NCBI GenBank assembly: GCA_905178155.1
Contig: CAJINV010000012.1
Coordinates: 3,281,144-3,345,143 of the forward strand
Direction: 5' to 3'
DNA: 64,000 nucleotides
Source of the DNA: Amoebophrya sp. A120
Taxonomy: Eukaryota; Sar; Dinophyceae; Syndiniales; Amoebophryaceae
In this document: piece after piece, positions 45,873 through 58,025 of the stretch
How the letters are laid out: each line of letters begins with the position of its first letter
How positions within the stretch are numbered: position 1 is the first letter of the stretch
Notes under the pieces: model-generated
The model's input: the letters and a program-made list of their open reading frames with translations, nothing else
Database searches by the model: none
Told to the model about the DNA's origin: nothing
Program-made: the position numbers and the translations under genes

Positions 45873-46792
45873 TATCCCACAGAAAAAGACCGACAGGTCA
45901 TATTTGTAATGCAAAAATAAATACACAGGAAAATCTGTCATGGGCGAGGCCATAACATCCTGTTTAGGGCATGTGAACCAGCACACGAAGGGAACCCTGG
46001 GACGCGAAGAGCACCTAGAAGAGACGAAAGCACACAGACCAGAGAAAAAGGCAGAGCGAACGGAGAAAAAAAGGACGGGACACTGCAGAGACGTATGTGC
46101 TCCGCGTGACATACAACTCAAATGTATGCGCGCCTGGCGTCTAGCGCGCGCGCGCGCGTTCGGGGGAGGATTTACTGATACTAGGCAGAACGCAACCGCC
46201 ACGCGGAAAGGATAGAGGACCCGAGACGTCGTGCGCGGGGCAACTTAGCCCGGAAAGGATTTTTGCAAGATTCTTGAAAAGACCGAGCGTTTTGGCACGT
46301 CTGCCATTGCTTGCAATGAGACGCTTCGCGCCTGGTGACTATTTTATTGCTTGCAGCGCGTCGCAATGCAGATTACCAAGCGACCGCTGAGTGTGCATAT
46401 TCGTCGCGAGGCCCAGCACGGCCGCGGCTAGACGACACGATCTGGCGGGACTACTAGCGGGCAACAATATAAAACGACGGCGCCGAGGCATTGTAGGTTC
46501 CGTCCCGCACGGGGGCCCCAGGAAGTCCCGGGGGCCCCTTTGCGTCCGGTAGAACCAGTTTTGCAAGGGTCCGGTGGGAAAACAGCGGACCAGTAGGCGG
46601 GCAACATAAGTATGTGCTGCATACGTCTAGGCAGGGTTTCTTCTAGGACAATTAGGGGCAGGCCCCTTCGTGTCCTGACATACAAATATAATCTGGGGGT
46701 CTTAGGAATACTGGTTCACATGCAATACAGATTTTTTTGTCTATTTATTTTTGCATTACAAATATGACCTGTCGGTCTTTTTCTGGGGGATA
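45873..46792 (+). mobile_element. introner element, family E, with nested insertion, in 3' flank
   Basis: 920 bp between perfect TAGAA duplications (45868-45872, 46793-46797). It starts 17 bp past the TGA of the preceding gene, so it lies in the 3' UTR or beyond. Subtracting the 745-bp inner element and its 4-bp duplication leaves 171 bp, the exact length of the E copy at 4692, with one base different. Confidence 0.95.
45974..46718. mobile_element. nested 745-bp element with CATG duplication
   Basis: It interrupts the E introner. Ends TGAACCAG and CTGGTTCA; flanked by CATG at 45970-45973 and 46719-46722, where the intact E copy has a single CATG. More distant pieces of the two arms (ACACGAAGGG, CCTAGAAGA) also match in inverted orientation. 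The interior is GC-rich, with a (GC)n run near 46144 and no recognised protein, so it is probably non-autonomous. Terminal sequence and 4-bp duplication set it apart from the introners. Confidence 0.93.
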
Positions 46793-46797
46793 TAGAA

Positions 46798-47906
46798 GAC
46801 GGTTTACTTACTTCTTTTGTGACAGTAGATTTATTTTCCTCGGTGAGTGATCTCCTGTAAGTGTAACAGTAACCTGCACACTTCTTCGATTTCGCCGCCC
46901 CCTACGTTATTGTTATTTCATGTGTCGTGAAATACATGCACAGCACAGGTTCTCGTACGAAGAACCAGCTGGCAAGAGCATTTCTTCTCTGCATTTCTGC
47001 GTTTTGATTTCATGTGGTATTCTCTATGTCTATAATGCGTAAAACAGGAAGTCGTGGTTTTTGTTTTTCTTGTGTCATGAATGATGCTCTTACATAGATA
47101 AAATGTCAGCACCTGCTGTTTCAGATTCAGTAGTTTTCAATCCAAAGTGTCCCCATACACGATGGCGTTTTTCAATTGTTCTTTCTAGAGATCTTGAAGA
47201 AAATACTGGTGGAGAATGTTTATTCGATCAGCTGCAGTACACGGACCACCGGACTACTTCTAAGGCGTGTGCTTAGCCGAAGTGTTGCAGCGTCCGGAAC
47301 ATAGACAATGCTGTTCGCATCAAATTAGCGTGTGCAAATGATGTGATTGCATTCTGTTTTATTTTACCTCGTGTCGGTGCAGCAGCCTCTTGTTTGAAGT
47401 CTGTCGTGGCTCATACAAGCTGCTCGTCTATCGGTTGCAAGAAAAGTTTGGCAGAGCCTGATCTGTTGCGGATTTTTTTTACAAAATCATGATGCAACAT
47501 CCTCGGTCTGACACCAGCCTTCGTTCGGCGTTGGTAGTATTGGTATCGGTATCAGCATGTTCTAGCTCGTTCTAGACACTAGCGCGATTGGTCTGTGCGA
47601 GACTGCGTCGTGTTGTCCTGGTACTTACTATTTACAATTAGGTGTCTTCAACAGCGCCAGCTGCATATGCATGTTTCTGTCGTGATAGAGATAGTGATTG
47701 TCACTGTTTAATGTACTTAAACTTATTTCATTTACAGTTGTTTGTGTTTCCCCTCTTGCAGGAGCTCAACCCGTCACATTTTTGTTTTTGATTTCCCTTT
47801 TTGTTAACTTACTTTCCACACAACATAGCTTGTTCCTTTTGGTGGACAAGCGACCTACTACTAGCATTTTTCCATTTCGTCAAACGAAACCCGAATCAAT
47901 ATCAAA
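46798..47906. other. intergenic, no gene recognised
   Basis: AT-rich, pyrimidine runs towards 47906; no coding sequence recognised. Confidence 0.5.
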
Positions 47907-49028
47907 ATGGCGATGCCTCCTGCAGGCACCGATTTCCCCGTCACGTTGGAGGTGGTGCATGAGACCGATCTGCCGAATGGTCCCTATGGGGAATCCAGTG
48001 GCATGAGCCTGAAGCTGTACGTATCCACCTCTTTTAATATTTGGAAAAACGTACGTCGTCGCGCCACCGCCCCATAGTTGTGTGTCAAGATTTATGGCAG
48101 AAGTTTATGCATGAACATGACAGATTTGGAGCTCTCGCCCTTCTTTCTTATCTTGATTTTTTCTGACAGACACTTGAAATGAAACTGAAACTGCCTGCCC
48201 GTCTCATCATGTCGTATGGATGAGACAGCATTATCTTTTTTGTATTTGGCAGTTCGTTAGCAGTTCCTGGCTCACCTTGGCAGCTTATACAGTGCCGAAG
48301 AAGCTTGTCCCAAATTGTATTTATGCAAACAAGCAGCACGACGACAACAAGTCTGGGCCTAGAGTGCGTAGAAGTACTGCCTAAATAAACTTTTTTCCAC
48401 AGGATAGCCCGTTGCCCCCGGTACGAACTACACAACGTTCGCTAAAATTGCGATTGCCGAGTGGGAAAAGGCGCGCGGGAACATGATGCAAATGGGAAGC
48501 TACTCGGAGAAATGGGCAATCAAGTTCATCAAATACAAAGGGGGGCAAATTGGCTTCAACGGCTCTGACGCCTACAACCCCGTGCCCGAAGGCAACCACC
48601 AGGTGACGCTGTGTGTTCAACAAAATGTGAACTTTTTGGGGGGCATGGGACGAGGTGTGGGCGGAGGCGGTGCGCCGATCATGATGCGCGAGCCCCCGAA
48701 GCCGATGTATTGGCTCGTCTGCTGCGGCCTCGTCGGGTGCTGTCTGTTGATGAAGCAAATTGAGGAGCGAAACAAATGGGAACAGCAGCAAAAGGCGAGT
48801 GGAGGTGGAGGGGGCCCGGCGTTCAACAATGCATCGGGCGGCATGATGGGTGGCGTTCCACCGCGGCGTGAGGGGGAACAGTTGGAAAAGCCAGTGCAGG
48901 CACAAATGGTGGAAATGAGTGGCGTGGATGAACTGGAGAAGAAGAAAAATCCGGAAGCTGCAGCGGCCGAAGTCGTGGGTACGACGGACGCCGCGCCGGC
49001 TAGTACTGGGGACGACAATCAGGTGTGA
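47907..49028 (+). CDS. single-pass membrane protein, unknown
   Basis: Exons 47907-48020 and 48408-49028, 244 residues. ATG 47907 (context TCAAAATGG) begins MAMPPAGTDFPVTLEVVHET. The intron has donor GTATCC and acceptor GGATAG; splicing joins S-L-K-L-Y to P-V-A-P-G-T-N-Y. The N-terminal half reads as a small beta-rich soluble domain (WAIKFIKYKGGQIGFNGSDA, HQVTLCVQQNVNFL), then a Gly-rich linker, a hydrophobic Cys-rich helix (YWLVCCGLVGCCLLM) and a charged Gly/Glu-rich tail with the acidic stretch VDELEKKKNPEAAAAE. This suggests a tail-side anchor. The family is not recognised. Confidence 0.6.
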
Positions 49029-50008
49029 GTTTAAATATAGAGCACTTCCGATGTCTTGAGAAGGTTTTCTGCTCGGTCGCCTAAATACTAAATAATGCGA
49101 TCGGGAACAACTAAAATGCTTCGAGTTCGACTTCTGGAACAGTTTCTACACAAAGATACCACTACACGTACACGACTATGGGCTCTTTTGGTTTACATTT
49201 TCAACATGGTACTGATATTTTTGCGATCTTTTCTTGCATTTCAAAACCGGTAATTCGAATTGCACTTCATTACGAAAGAGACACTAACTGCGAAGAAATA
49301 CATGTTTTGTAGCTTCTGCGAGCCTGTGCGGTGATGTACCTAAGCTGGTCCGGAATAACATAAAACCTTCAGTCCTTGTGTTGATCAAACACCAAACACA
49401 GCGTTTTTTGTTTCCGGAAAATGATGACAGTGCGATGAAGAAAATAGGAAGATCCTGAATTTTTGACGCCATGCCCAGGCATGGAAAGAAAGAAAGAAGA
49501 TCCTGACATAGATCATTGACAATCGCGGAGATTCTGATCATAAGTGCTAAATAAGTTCTCTGTCCCGCGTGGTGCTGGTACAGCACACGTTCCTAGCAGC
49601 CCCACAGCATGATCAGGCTTTAGTAGGGGGAAAAAGATCACCTCGATAGGTAAATCTTCAATATGTTGCACGGAAAGGCGAGAGGATCGTGGCTCCTTCT
49701 AGGATGAAATGAGATCAATGTTTATAAAGAACTCATCGGACCACTTCTTGTTCCACTTCTGCGAATTAACTCATAGCCGACAGTTTTGGCAAACTATCTA
49801 GTAGTATCCAACAGTTTTGGCAATCACTGCTAGTCTATCAGCTCTGTTTTTTTGAGATTTTTTTTTTATCATCGTCCTTCAAGGAGTCTTTCTGTTTTCA
49901 AAAATATCACTAGTCTACTTAAAAAACCTAAGCAGAATCATCAAAAATTTCTCTTGATTTAGTACTGAAGTTTATACTAAAACCACTGAAGATAGCTGCA
50001 ACTACAAG
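49029..50008. other. intergenic, no gene recognised
   Basis: Contains a close direct repeat, ACAGTTTTGGCAA (about 49780 and 49811). Otherwise AT-rich with T-runs before the ABC transporter start; no gene. Confidence 0.5.
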
Positions 50009-52450
50009 ATGGACTCTCACAACCCAACCTCTTTCGCCGACCACGGTTTGACTTTCCAAAATGTCACGTACTCGGTCTCCCCGGAAAAAACCATCTTGCG
50101 TGACTGCTTCGGGCGGTTTCGCCCGGGCGAGGTCTGCGCCATCATGGGAGAATCGGGGTCGGGGAAATCCACGCTGTTGAACCTTTTGTCAGCCCGGATG
50201 AAGTGGAGCGGACGTTTGTCGAAGAAGGCGGATATTCACGCTGCGCCGCAGTTGTGTGCACGAGGAAGTATTGACTCGACGCCAAAGCCGTTTCCGCACG
50301 GAGATATTGCAAGTGCAGACGCGAAGCTTGCCGATGTTGAGCGGGACGATCAAGTCGAAGCAGGAGGTGATGACACGCATCTTTTGTTACCTGCTGCTGC
50401 TCAACGAGAGGCAGGACAACAGCTACAGCCTTTCGACCCGATTTCTCCCCGGGACCACAAGTTCACGAAGCTTTTCGGTGATTTGCAGGATGAGGTTGCG
50501 TATGTCTTTCAGGATGACCAACTTCTCGCCACCGAAACCGTTTTCGAAACCGTGATGTTCTCTGCCCAACTGTATCAAATGCAAAAATGTTTGGGTCCGG
50601 AAGGTTACCAGGTTTGTCATGCATATTTTACATGATTCGGGATGTCTGTAATGCATGATCTGGCATCACATATTTTTAGAGGCCTTCCTGATGCGTATCC
50701 CGCATGACAAATGCCCTCCCCGCGTAGCACAAAGTGGGCTCCTATTGCTGGTCATGCAATACAGATTTTTTTAGAGTCCAAAGTTAGCATCACAAGTTGC
50801 ATTCTTCCAGACCCAGACACTTTTGCAGTTGATAAACTGCGCCGCCCGGATTTGAGCAAAGAGGAACGGCTGGAAAAGGTGAACGAATTATTGGAAGTGC
50901 TCGGCCTGACCGCCTGCAAAGACGTGAAGATCGGCAGCGCGCTCTCCAAGGGCATCAGCGGCGGGCAGCGGAAGCGCACTTCCGTTGCGGTGGAGCTGGT
51001 GATGGAGCCGAAAATTCTGTTTTTGGACGAACCGACGTCTGGGCTGGACAATCCTTCCGCGGAACGGTTGACCGCGTTCTTGCAGCACTACGCAAAGGAG
51101 AAAAACGCGACCGTGGTGTGTACCATCCACCAACCGTCGGAGTACGTTTTGCAGCAGTTCGACCGGGTTTTGGTGTTGCAGAAGGGAAAGACGGCGATTT
51201 TTGGCACGCCGAAACAGAAAGCCTGCTTCTCCTTCGCCGAGGATCAAACGGGACAAATGGAGACGGAAACTTCCATCACGCAAATCATGGAAGCTGCGGG
51301 CCGGAAAATGCCAATGGAGTACGGGTCTATGCTCGGGCAGTGGCTCTCGAAAGTGATGGCGGAAATGACAGAGGACGAGATGGGAGTGATGCAACAGAAA
51401 TCCAAGGAAAGCTTCCAGCGGTTGTGTACCGCGGAAGTGATGGCTCGTGCATCTACTACTGAAGTAGATCCGAACGACACGTCGGCGAAAACAAAATCCA
51501 AATCGATCAAGAGCAAAGACCTCGGTCGCGCCAACCTGTTTGTCCAGTTGGGCTCTTTGATCGCCCGCGATTTCCGTAAATTGTACCGAGATTACAGTAC
51601 TTTGGGTCTCTCCGTCGGGTCCGCGGTGTTTATGCCGATTTTGACGTTGATGTTCTGGTGGGCGTTCCGCACCTCGCAATTGGAGGAAGACCAGGACTTC
51701 CAGACTTTTTCCGGTTACACGGACTTTGTCGCGGGCAGGACGTCGCTGCTCATCCTTGTGAATTTGTCCATCGGGTTCCTGAACGCCATGCCGGTCGTTG
51801 CCACCTTTCCGACGGAGCGCCCGATTTTCCTGCGCGAGTACAGTTCCAAGAGCTACAACGTTTTCAGCTACTTTTTTTCCAAACTGGTAATTGAGATTAT
51901 CCCTTTGGTGGTGTCGGTGTTGATTGTTCTGTCTTTGACAAAACTTTCCCTGGGTTTGTACGCGAACTTCGGATTAGTCTTCGTTGCCTCCAGTACCTTA
52001 GCCGTGACCACCAGCAGTCTGGCCTTACTGGTCAGTTCCTGTACCAGCACGGTGACCGAGGCGATTCAACTCTTGGCTTTGTTGGTCACCTTGCAGTTCA
52101 TGTCCTCCGGCGCGTTCTTTGCGGTGAAGTACATTCCGGTCGGGGTTTACGGCATGCGGTACTTGTTTGGCGTCAAATTCGCCTCGAACATCAGTCTGCG
52201 GAGCGAGTTTAAGCAACTGAGTGAAGAGAAGTTTTTGGATTTCGGCCCGCAGAACGCGATGATCGGGCTGCCGGGAAATTCCACCGCTTTGCTCGAACAA
52301 ATCCATGACGAGCAGGACATTATGATGCCGGGGGCCAACCCGCAAGCCACGGATGCAATCGACTTTGCGTATCTACTGATGCCGTTTTTTCTCTACCGCT
52401 CGCTGGCGGTGCTGATTTTGCACCTGCGCAGTCGCTACGCGGTCAAGTAA
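50009..52450 (+). CDS. ABCG-family half-transporter
   Basis: Exons 50009-50572 and 50840-52450, 724 residues. ATG 50009. The nucleotide-binding domain comes first: Walker A GESGSGKST at about residue 50, then a Q-loop region VFQDDQLLATETV, signature ISGGQRKR, Walker B with D-loop ILFLDEPTSGLDNPS, and an H-loop CTIHQPS. The membrane domain follows with about six hydrophobic segments (from LGLSVGSAVFMPILTLMFWW to FFLYRSLAVLILHLRSRY). NBD-before-TMD with this signature is typical of the ABCG/White group of lipid and drug exporters, which work as dimers. An insert of about 90 residues between Walker A and the Q-loop is longer than usual. The single introner lies just after the Q-loop region. Substrate unknown. 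Confidence 0.93.
50573..50834 (-). mobile_element. introner element, family A, reversed
   Basis: 262 bp. Perfect duplication AACTG. Reverse orientation relative to the copy at 4366. Removal gives F-S-A-Q-L-R-R-P-D-L, the normal ABCG reading. Confidence 0.95.
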
Positions 52451-54140
52451 GTAGGCCGGGGGCGCGGGGTTTAAGCTTGGAGAACGTCATTGTTGCGGGA
52501 CACAAATGACAGTCATACAGAGTTGAAGACGCAGTTATAACTTGTACGATGATAGACACATTGACATTCACGAGCTCTTTCTTTAACTACAGTATACTTT
52601 TTACCAGGGCAGTACATGTATGATTTTGAAACGAGACTCTGCTCGTGACTCGCTAGTAAATTAAGTAAGAAGATAAAGATTATTTTGATGAACGGGTAAG
52701 TGATAGCCCACATTGCACAAGAAAAGGACCTAAGGCAGAAGAGCAAAGCCAAAGCAGCTCTCCCAAGTAGTGCTTTTTGTTGAAATACCGCTAACCATGT
52801 GAGAAGAAAGAGCAACTTGCAACAAAACAAACAAAACATATGAAGAAAAGGATCGGAAACAAATCCAGAGAAGTGCAAGCAATGATCTAAATCTGAGATG
52901 AAAACTTGAACAAGACGAAAAGGAACAGCGCATGGATGTCCTTGTTTTACTCACACACAGACAGAGACGCTAGTACGACATTTTGGTCCGTCTACTACGT
53001 GCTTTGTTGACGTTTTGTTAGGAATGAGGCTGTGGCTCGTCATCTTCTATACTATGCTTCTGTGCGTCTGCTATTTGCTGTAGAGTTCTAGTAGTAGTCT
53101 CCTTTGTGCTAGCTGCGTGAGCAAGCTCAAGTGAACACAAAGAATAGGCACTACTTGTACTCGTTTGCTTCGTGCACGCCGCACCTCAATTTGTTAGGAA
53201 TGAGGCAGATACTAGATTGCTGCCCTGTAGCTGCTCTTAAACCGTTAAACATGGTGTATAATGAACAGAGTTTTTATGCCATAGGTGCGCTTCTATTTCT
53301 TAAAGAAATAAAGGAGTTTATCCTTATCTGGAAAAAACAGAAATCTCGTAAGTCGACTGGACACGGGGATTGGTTCGGCGAACTCATTGGAAGCAGCACG
53401 CCGGCGGTAGTTTTACGACTGTTCACAACAGCCGGAGCTGTCGCTTTCTTGTACTTTCCAGCGGATGCTTTTTTCCAATGGCTTGTAGTAGATCGGGATG
53501 TTTAGAATATGGTACCGGTGGATGCATCTTCACTCTCTGAAGATTCAGAGCCAAAATAAAGATAAAGTCTACTGATCATCTGAAATAGCTGTAAGCACCA
53601 GCAGTAACAAACACACAGACGATCAACCCGTATATCTAAAGTCACTTTAACAAAGGACGACTTTGACTTATTTCTCACTACTCAAGATAGAACGACCATC
53701 CTGATATTCTGTCAGGATGTTGTACCGGAGCGATGTGCTGACAAGATATGAGAGTGTGCAGCTGCACGAGGTACTACGAGACGAACACTGACAAAATTAT
53801 CATCTTTTCCTTCCATAAATAGAACTCCAGTCTGGAACGATAGAGGACGAGAGACGAGGGCTCATGCCTTGACTGTTTTTTGAAATAAAACAACACAAAT
53901 GAAAATCCGTAGAATTATTCATTGCTCTAGGTATAATATAGGTAAAAAAGACTCGAAGAACCTAGTAGAGTGGTGGCAGAGAGAGACGACCATTCTTGTG
54001 ACCGAAGGAGGGTTGTTCCCTTCGTTTTTATAGCACTGTGATAAATAATTCTCACAGCATTTGGTGCCATCTCCTTGTCGAGATGATGGAACAATATTGA
54101 GGCGAAATACAGCATTTTATACTCGTCGCAAGAAAAAAAA
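52451..54140. other. intergenic with one doubtful ORF
   Basis: A 16-bp direct repeat, TTGTTAGGAATGAGGC or nearly so, occurs at about 53015 and 53191. Only the ORF at 53251-53505 is worth noting; the rest shows nothing. Confidence 0.45.
53251..53505 (+). CDS. doubtful small membrane protein
   Basis: 84 codons from ATG 53251 (context AAACATGG). Two hydrophobic stretches (FYAIGALLFLKEIKEFILIW and VVLRLFTTAGAVAFLYFPA) flank a basic, Ser/Lys-rich loop. The frame is open upstream to 53131 without an earlier good start. No family, no introner, and the size is near what chance allows; it is listed because of the start context and the paired hydrophobic segments. Confidence 0.3.
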   Translation: MVYNEQSFYAIGALLFLKEIKEFILIWKKQKSRKSTGHGDWFGELIGSSTPAVVLRLFTTAGAVAFLYFPADAFFQWLVVDRDV

Positions 54141-56519
54141 ATGCCACCCCGCGCCGGCAGTCAGCAGCAGCCGAGCAGGGCCTCAGCTTCGACGGCTATG
54201 AAGAAGACGACCGCGACAGCCAGCCCCGGAAAAAAGAAGCAGCAAGTTGTACTAGCTGCGGGGAAGAAACAATCCGCAGCGAAGTCTTCTTCGAATATTA
54301 AGGCGCGTAGTTTCTTGAAAAAACCGGCTTTTGCGATGAAAACTGGCACTGGAGGGGCAACGAAGAAGGCGAATGATAAGAAGAATAAAACCAGTGGGAA
54401 AAGCAAATCATCTACCGCTGCGAAGAAGAAGAAGACCAAGAAATCCCCGGTCGCAAATAGCGGTGGTCGACAAAAAAGGTTGTCAGCCTACTTCGGATAT
54501 GAAATGCAAAAATGTCTGGGTCTGGAAGAATGCAGCTTGTGATGCTGCATTTGGACTCCAAAAAAATCTGTATTGCATGAGCAGCAAAGGGAGCGCATTT
54601 TTTGCTACGCGGAGAGGGCGTTTGTCATGTCGTATAGGCATCAAGAAGCTTTCAAAAAATCTGTAATGCTAGGGCATGCATCACAGACATCAGGGCTCAT
54701 GCAACACGTGCATGACAAGTGTCAGAATCTTCCAGACCCAGACATTTTTGCAGTTGATATCGGAGCTGCAGGTTCGAACGACACACAAGATGAACGACGA
54801 AAGAAGCAGCAGTCATCAAGTGGAAAAATGATGAAAAAGACGACCACAATGGGAGGTGATGACAAACCCGATATCGAGATGAAGGACGTCGCAAATAACG
54901 GCCCGTCCCCGTCTTCCTCCAGATCCTCCATGTCCTCCTCCTCCGGCTCGGTTGCAGCTTCCTCGACCAGCGATTCCATTTTTGACCAGTCAAGAAATCC
55001 AGCGAAAACAAATATGCCAGATCTGATGTTCCCAGCGACTACGGCGGCGGCCAACGGGACAACTGGAGGCGCAGGACCATCCTCCTCCGGCAGCGCGAGC
55101 ACCAGCAGCAAACTTTTGTCGCTGAACAATCTGAACAGTAGTTCCTCGTCCACAGCAGGTTTCGGTTTATTACCCCCAGCCTTCTCCCCCTCTACCTCAT
55201 CAAGTGCTGCTAAAAAGAATAACGCCTTTCTCGCCAACCAGGCTTCCTCCATCGCGATGGAACTGCAGGAACAGAACCAGAAGGAAAACAACAATCAAAC
55301 CACCAAATCTACTTCCCTATCTCCCGCAAATAAGAAGACAATTCTGAAAGCCCGCACGGCCTACACCTGGTTTTGTAAACTGAACAAGGACTTCTTCGCG
55401 GAAAAGTACAAGCAGAACAAAGGGATAGACCCCCCGGTTGACCTTCTGGCGAAGGCACTGGAGGCGAAGTGGGACAAGATGATGAACAAGGAGGCGAAGA
55501 AGGTGTATGAGAATCATGAGAAGTTGGACGAGATAAGATACAAGTTTGAAAAACGAGACTTCAACGAAAGGGACGTGTATAACCTTTTGAAAATCGCCGC
55601 GGAGGACTGCGGAAACATCGAGTTGACCCGGGAATTCCTCAACTCCGTCCGGTCGCTAGAAAATATCAATGCGACCTCGGAGGACTGCAGACAAAGCATC
55701 GCAATTCGAGTTGGGAAGCAGGTGGCGAAGCAGGGTGGCAGTTTTCCAAGTCCATCGAGCAGCAATTGGCGAAAAATTCTCGCGCAATGGAATATCGATT
55801 TGGATGATCCGGCGAGTGGCGAGTTTTTACATCAGAATAACAACAAAAACTCCACATCATCTTCCAGCAAAACGGTGGAATTTGAAGTGTGGAAGCCGCA
55901 GGGCGAGCAGCCAAGGTCTACGCAGGAGTACCGGATGACAATCGCGGAGAAGCTACTGGCCATTTTCAACGACGATAGGAAAATCAGCCGCGACGTCGAG
56001 CAGGCGCTGTTTCAGCAGCATTTGGGGGTATAGATTGTTTTTTTTTTTTTTGTATATCATGTAAATGATTTTTTTCGTTCTGATCATGGGAGTGTCATCG
56101 ATTTTTCATGCTCGTCCAATGCCTGTGCATCGGAAGAGAAATGGAATTTCCGATGCAATCATATCCGCATGTATGATCACACAAGAACGCAACTTCCTCT
56201 TTATCAGGACATGAAGGAATACGCGGCTTCTGGTCGTTCCTTACTCTACAACCTCCGGCACAACGAGGACTTGCGCAGTCGGGTGTTGAAGAAGGAGTTG
56301 AAACCGACGCAATTGGTGAAACTGAGTCCACGCGATCTCGCAACGGACGAGCAGAAAAAGCAGCGCGAGGAGTTGGAGGCAAAGTCGCTGAAGAATTCCG
56401 TCACCGCCTCCCTGCCAAAGACGAAACAGGAACTGTACCAGCAACAGCGGGAGGAAAGAGGCGGAGTCGCTAGGATGGATTTGTCGTCCCAAAAGGAAAC
56501 CCAGTCGCAGGGGTATTGA
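54141..56519 (+). CDS. HMG-box protein with TFIIS central domain
   Basis: Exons 54141-54497, 54765-56027 and 56208-56519 give 643 residues. ATG 54141. The N-terminus is very Lys/Ala/Ser-rich and histone-like, then a Ser-rich acidic linker. An HMG-box-like stretch starts near residue 309 (LKARTAYTWFCKLNKDFFAE, LLAKALEAKWDKMMNKEAKK). From about residue 500 the sequence matches the TFIIS central domain (TIAEKLLAIFND, GRSLLYNLRHNEDLRSRVLK, LVKLSPRDLATDEQKKQREE). The domain is split by a GT-AG intron (56028-56207) whose removal restores it. There is no TFIIS zinc ribbon afterwards, so cleavage stimulation by RNA polymerase II is unlikely; a chromatin/polymerase adaptor role is inferred by analogy with PHF3/Bye1-type proteins. 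Confidence 0.72.
54498..54759 (+). mobile_element. introner element, family A
   Basis: 262 bp, TATGAAATGC...GCAGTTGATA. Perfect duplication TCGGA. Removal gives S-A-Y-F-G-A-A-G-S-N. Confidence 0.94.
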
Positions 56520-58025
56520 TAGGAGGCTTATAGAAGAAATTTCCGCGGATTCCACTTCGTATCTATACCTTGGCGCTGTACGTCTGTTGTTTTTTTCAAG
56601 AAAAATAAAAGAAGCTGCGTTGATGTTGATCTATCATCGTGATTGGTATAGAAAAGCGACTGCTCCTTCTACTTCGGACTGCTTGAGAAGAACTAAAATC
56701 AGTATCATTTTCCGACAATTTGATTTCAGCGCAGAAAAAATCATTGACGTTTTATCTGGAAGATTTTTAGGTCTCGTATTACCATAATTTCTTTGTTTCG
56801 AAATCGGTAGCGTAGTTAGTTGTAGTTAATTGGAGAATCTGAATCTCTCTACTACAAGCAACTCATGTTCTGTCATGTTGTCGTAAAAGTAAAACCGCAC
56901 AGAGTTTTACCAGACAGCCACATGATTCCGGGTCTGGTAGAATTCGGTGTCGTCAGAAACACGCACGGTTCTGTTGTTCCCGAAGAAAGCGATCAGCTAG
57001 AATTATGAAGGTACTACTCAGAAATAATCGGCTACGGCTCTACAACAAGCATATAGCGTGTTCGAGGACATCAAACCTCTCGATGGCATAAGTCGTGATT
57101 CGGTAGTCCTACTGTCTTGCAGATTAAGTATCAACGTCGGTCCATCTTCCGTGATGTCCTAGCAGAGCTAGATGCAAGATAGAAGTTTCCGCGGATTCGA
57201 CACATTCGTTGAGAATTATCGGTCAATATGTCTGCAGCACTTTCTGCATCAAGTAGTTGAGGGTTAGGTAGTAGTACAGTAAGAAAGTTCGCAATATCGG
57301 CACCAGAGAGAGAGCTAGTAGAGAAGCAGCCATGGGAGGCGGAGGACGAGGAGAATGAAGATTTTAAGGTTTGATGCCTCGTGAAAGTATAATTCGTCGT
57401 GTCGTGTTTCTCGAACTCGTTTTCATTCACCCATCTTGACTACGAGAACCATCCATCATCACAAAAAAACATCCAACCGCAAGAAAATAGTCGTGCTTTT
57501 TTTCCCCACACCGCACTACCCCATGATAGATGATGGAGCCATGCTATTTCTATCGACATATGAGGAATTATCCCCGTCACGTGGACTACCCATAATTTTG
57601 TCTTTCTGATACCATTGCAAAAGCAATTGTAGTGATAGATTTTGAGCTGAGCTTTCTCTATTCATTTCTGTGATCGAATTAATATTTTTGAACCCTACAC
57701 TTTCTCGTCACCTATCATTTTTAGCCGAGCTAGGTATGAAGAGCTGGAGCATCATCTGTGAAGACGCTTCGGCTTTATAGTTCTAAAACTTCTCACTTTC
57801 AAGAAATTTTGCGTAATGTCTGAAAGTTCTACCCCCCGCTGGAAGATGGTATTATTGAAGAGCTAGAGCTACTCCTCGTTACGACTTCTGCAGCACCCAA
57901 GGCACTTCATCTACATTTCTGCGATTTTCCAAATAACATTTCCAAAGAAGAGCACTCCTCTCATCTACCGCGACCTTTTTACTATCCCAAAATCCTAAAA
58001 CCTCCTTGCCGACTAAAGCTGCGCC
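56520..58025. other. intergenic, no gene recognised
   Basis: 1.5 kb, AT-rich, without introners or a supportable ORF (the 99-codon - strand frame at 57131-57430 has no recognisable features). Confidence 0.5.
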
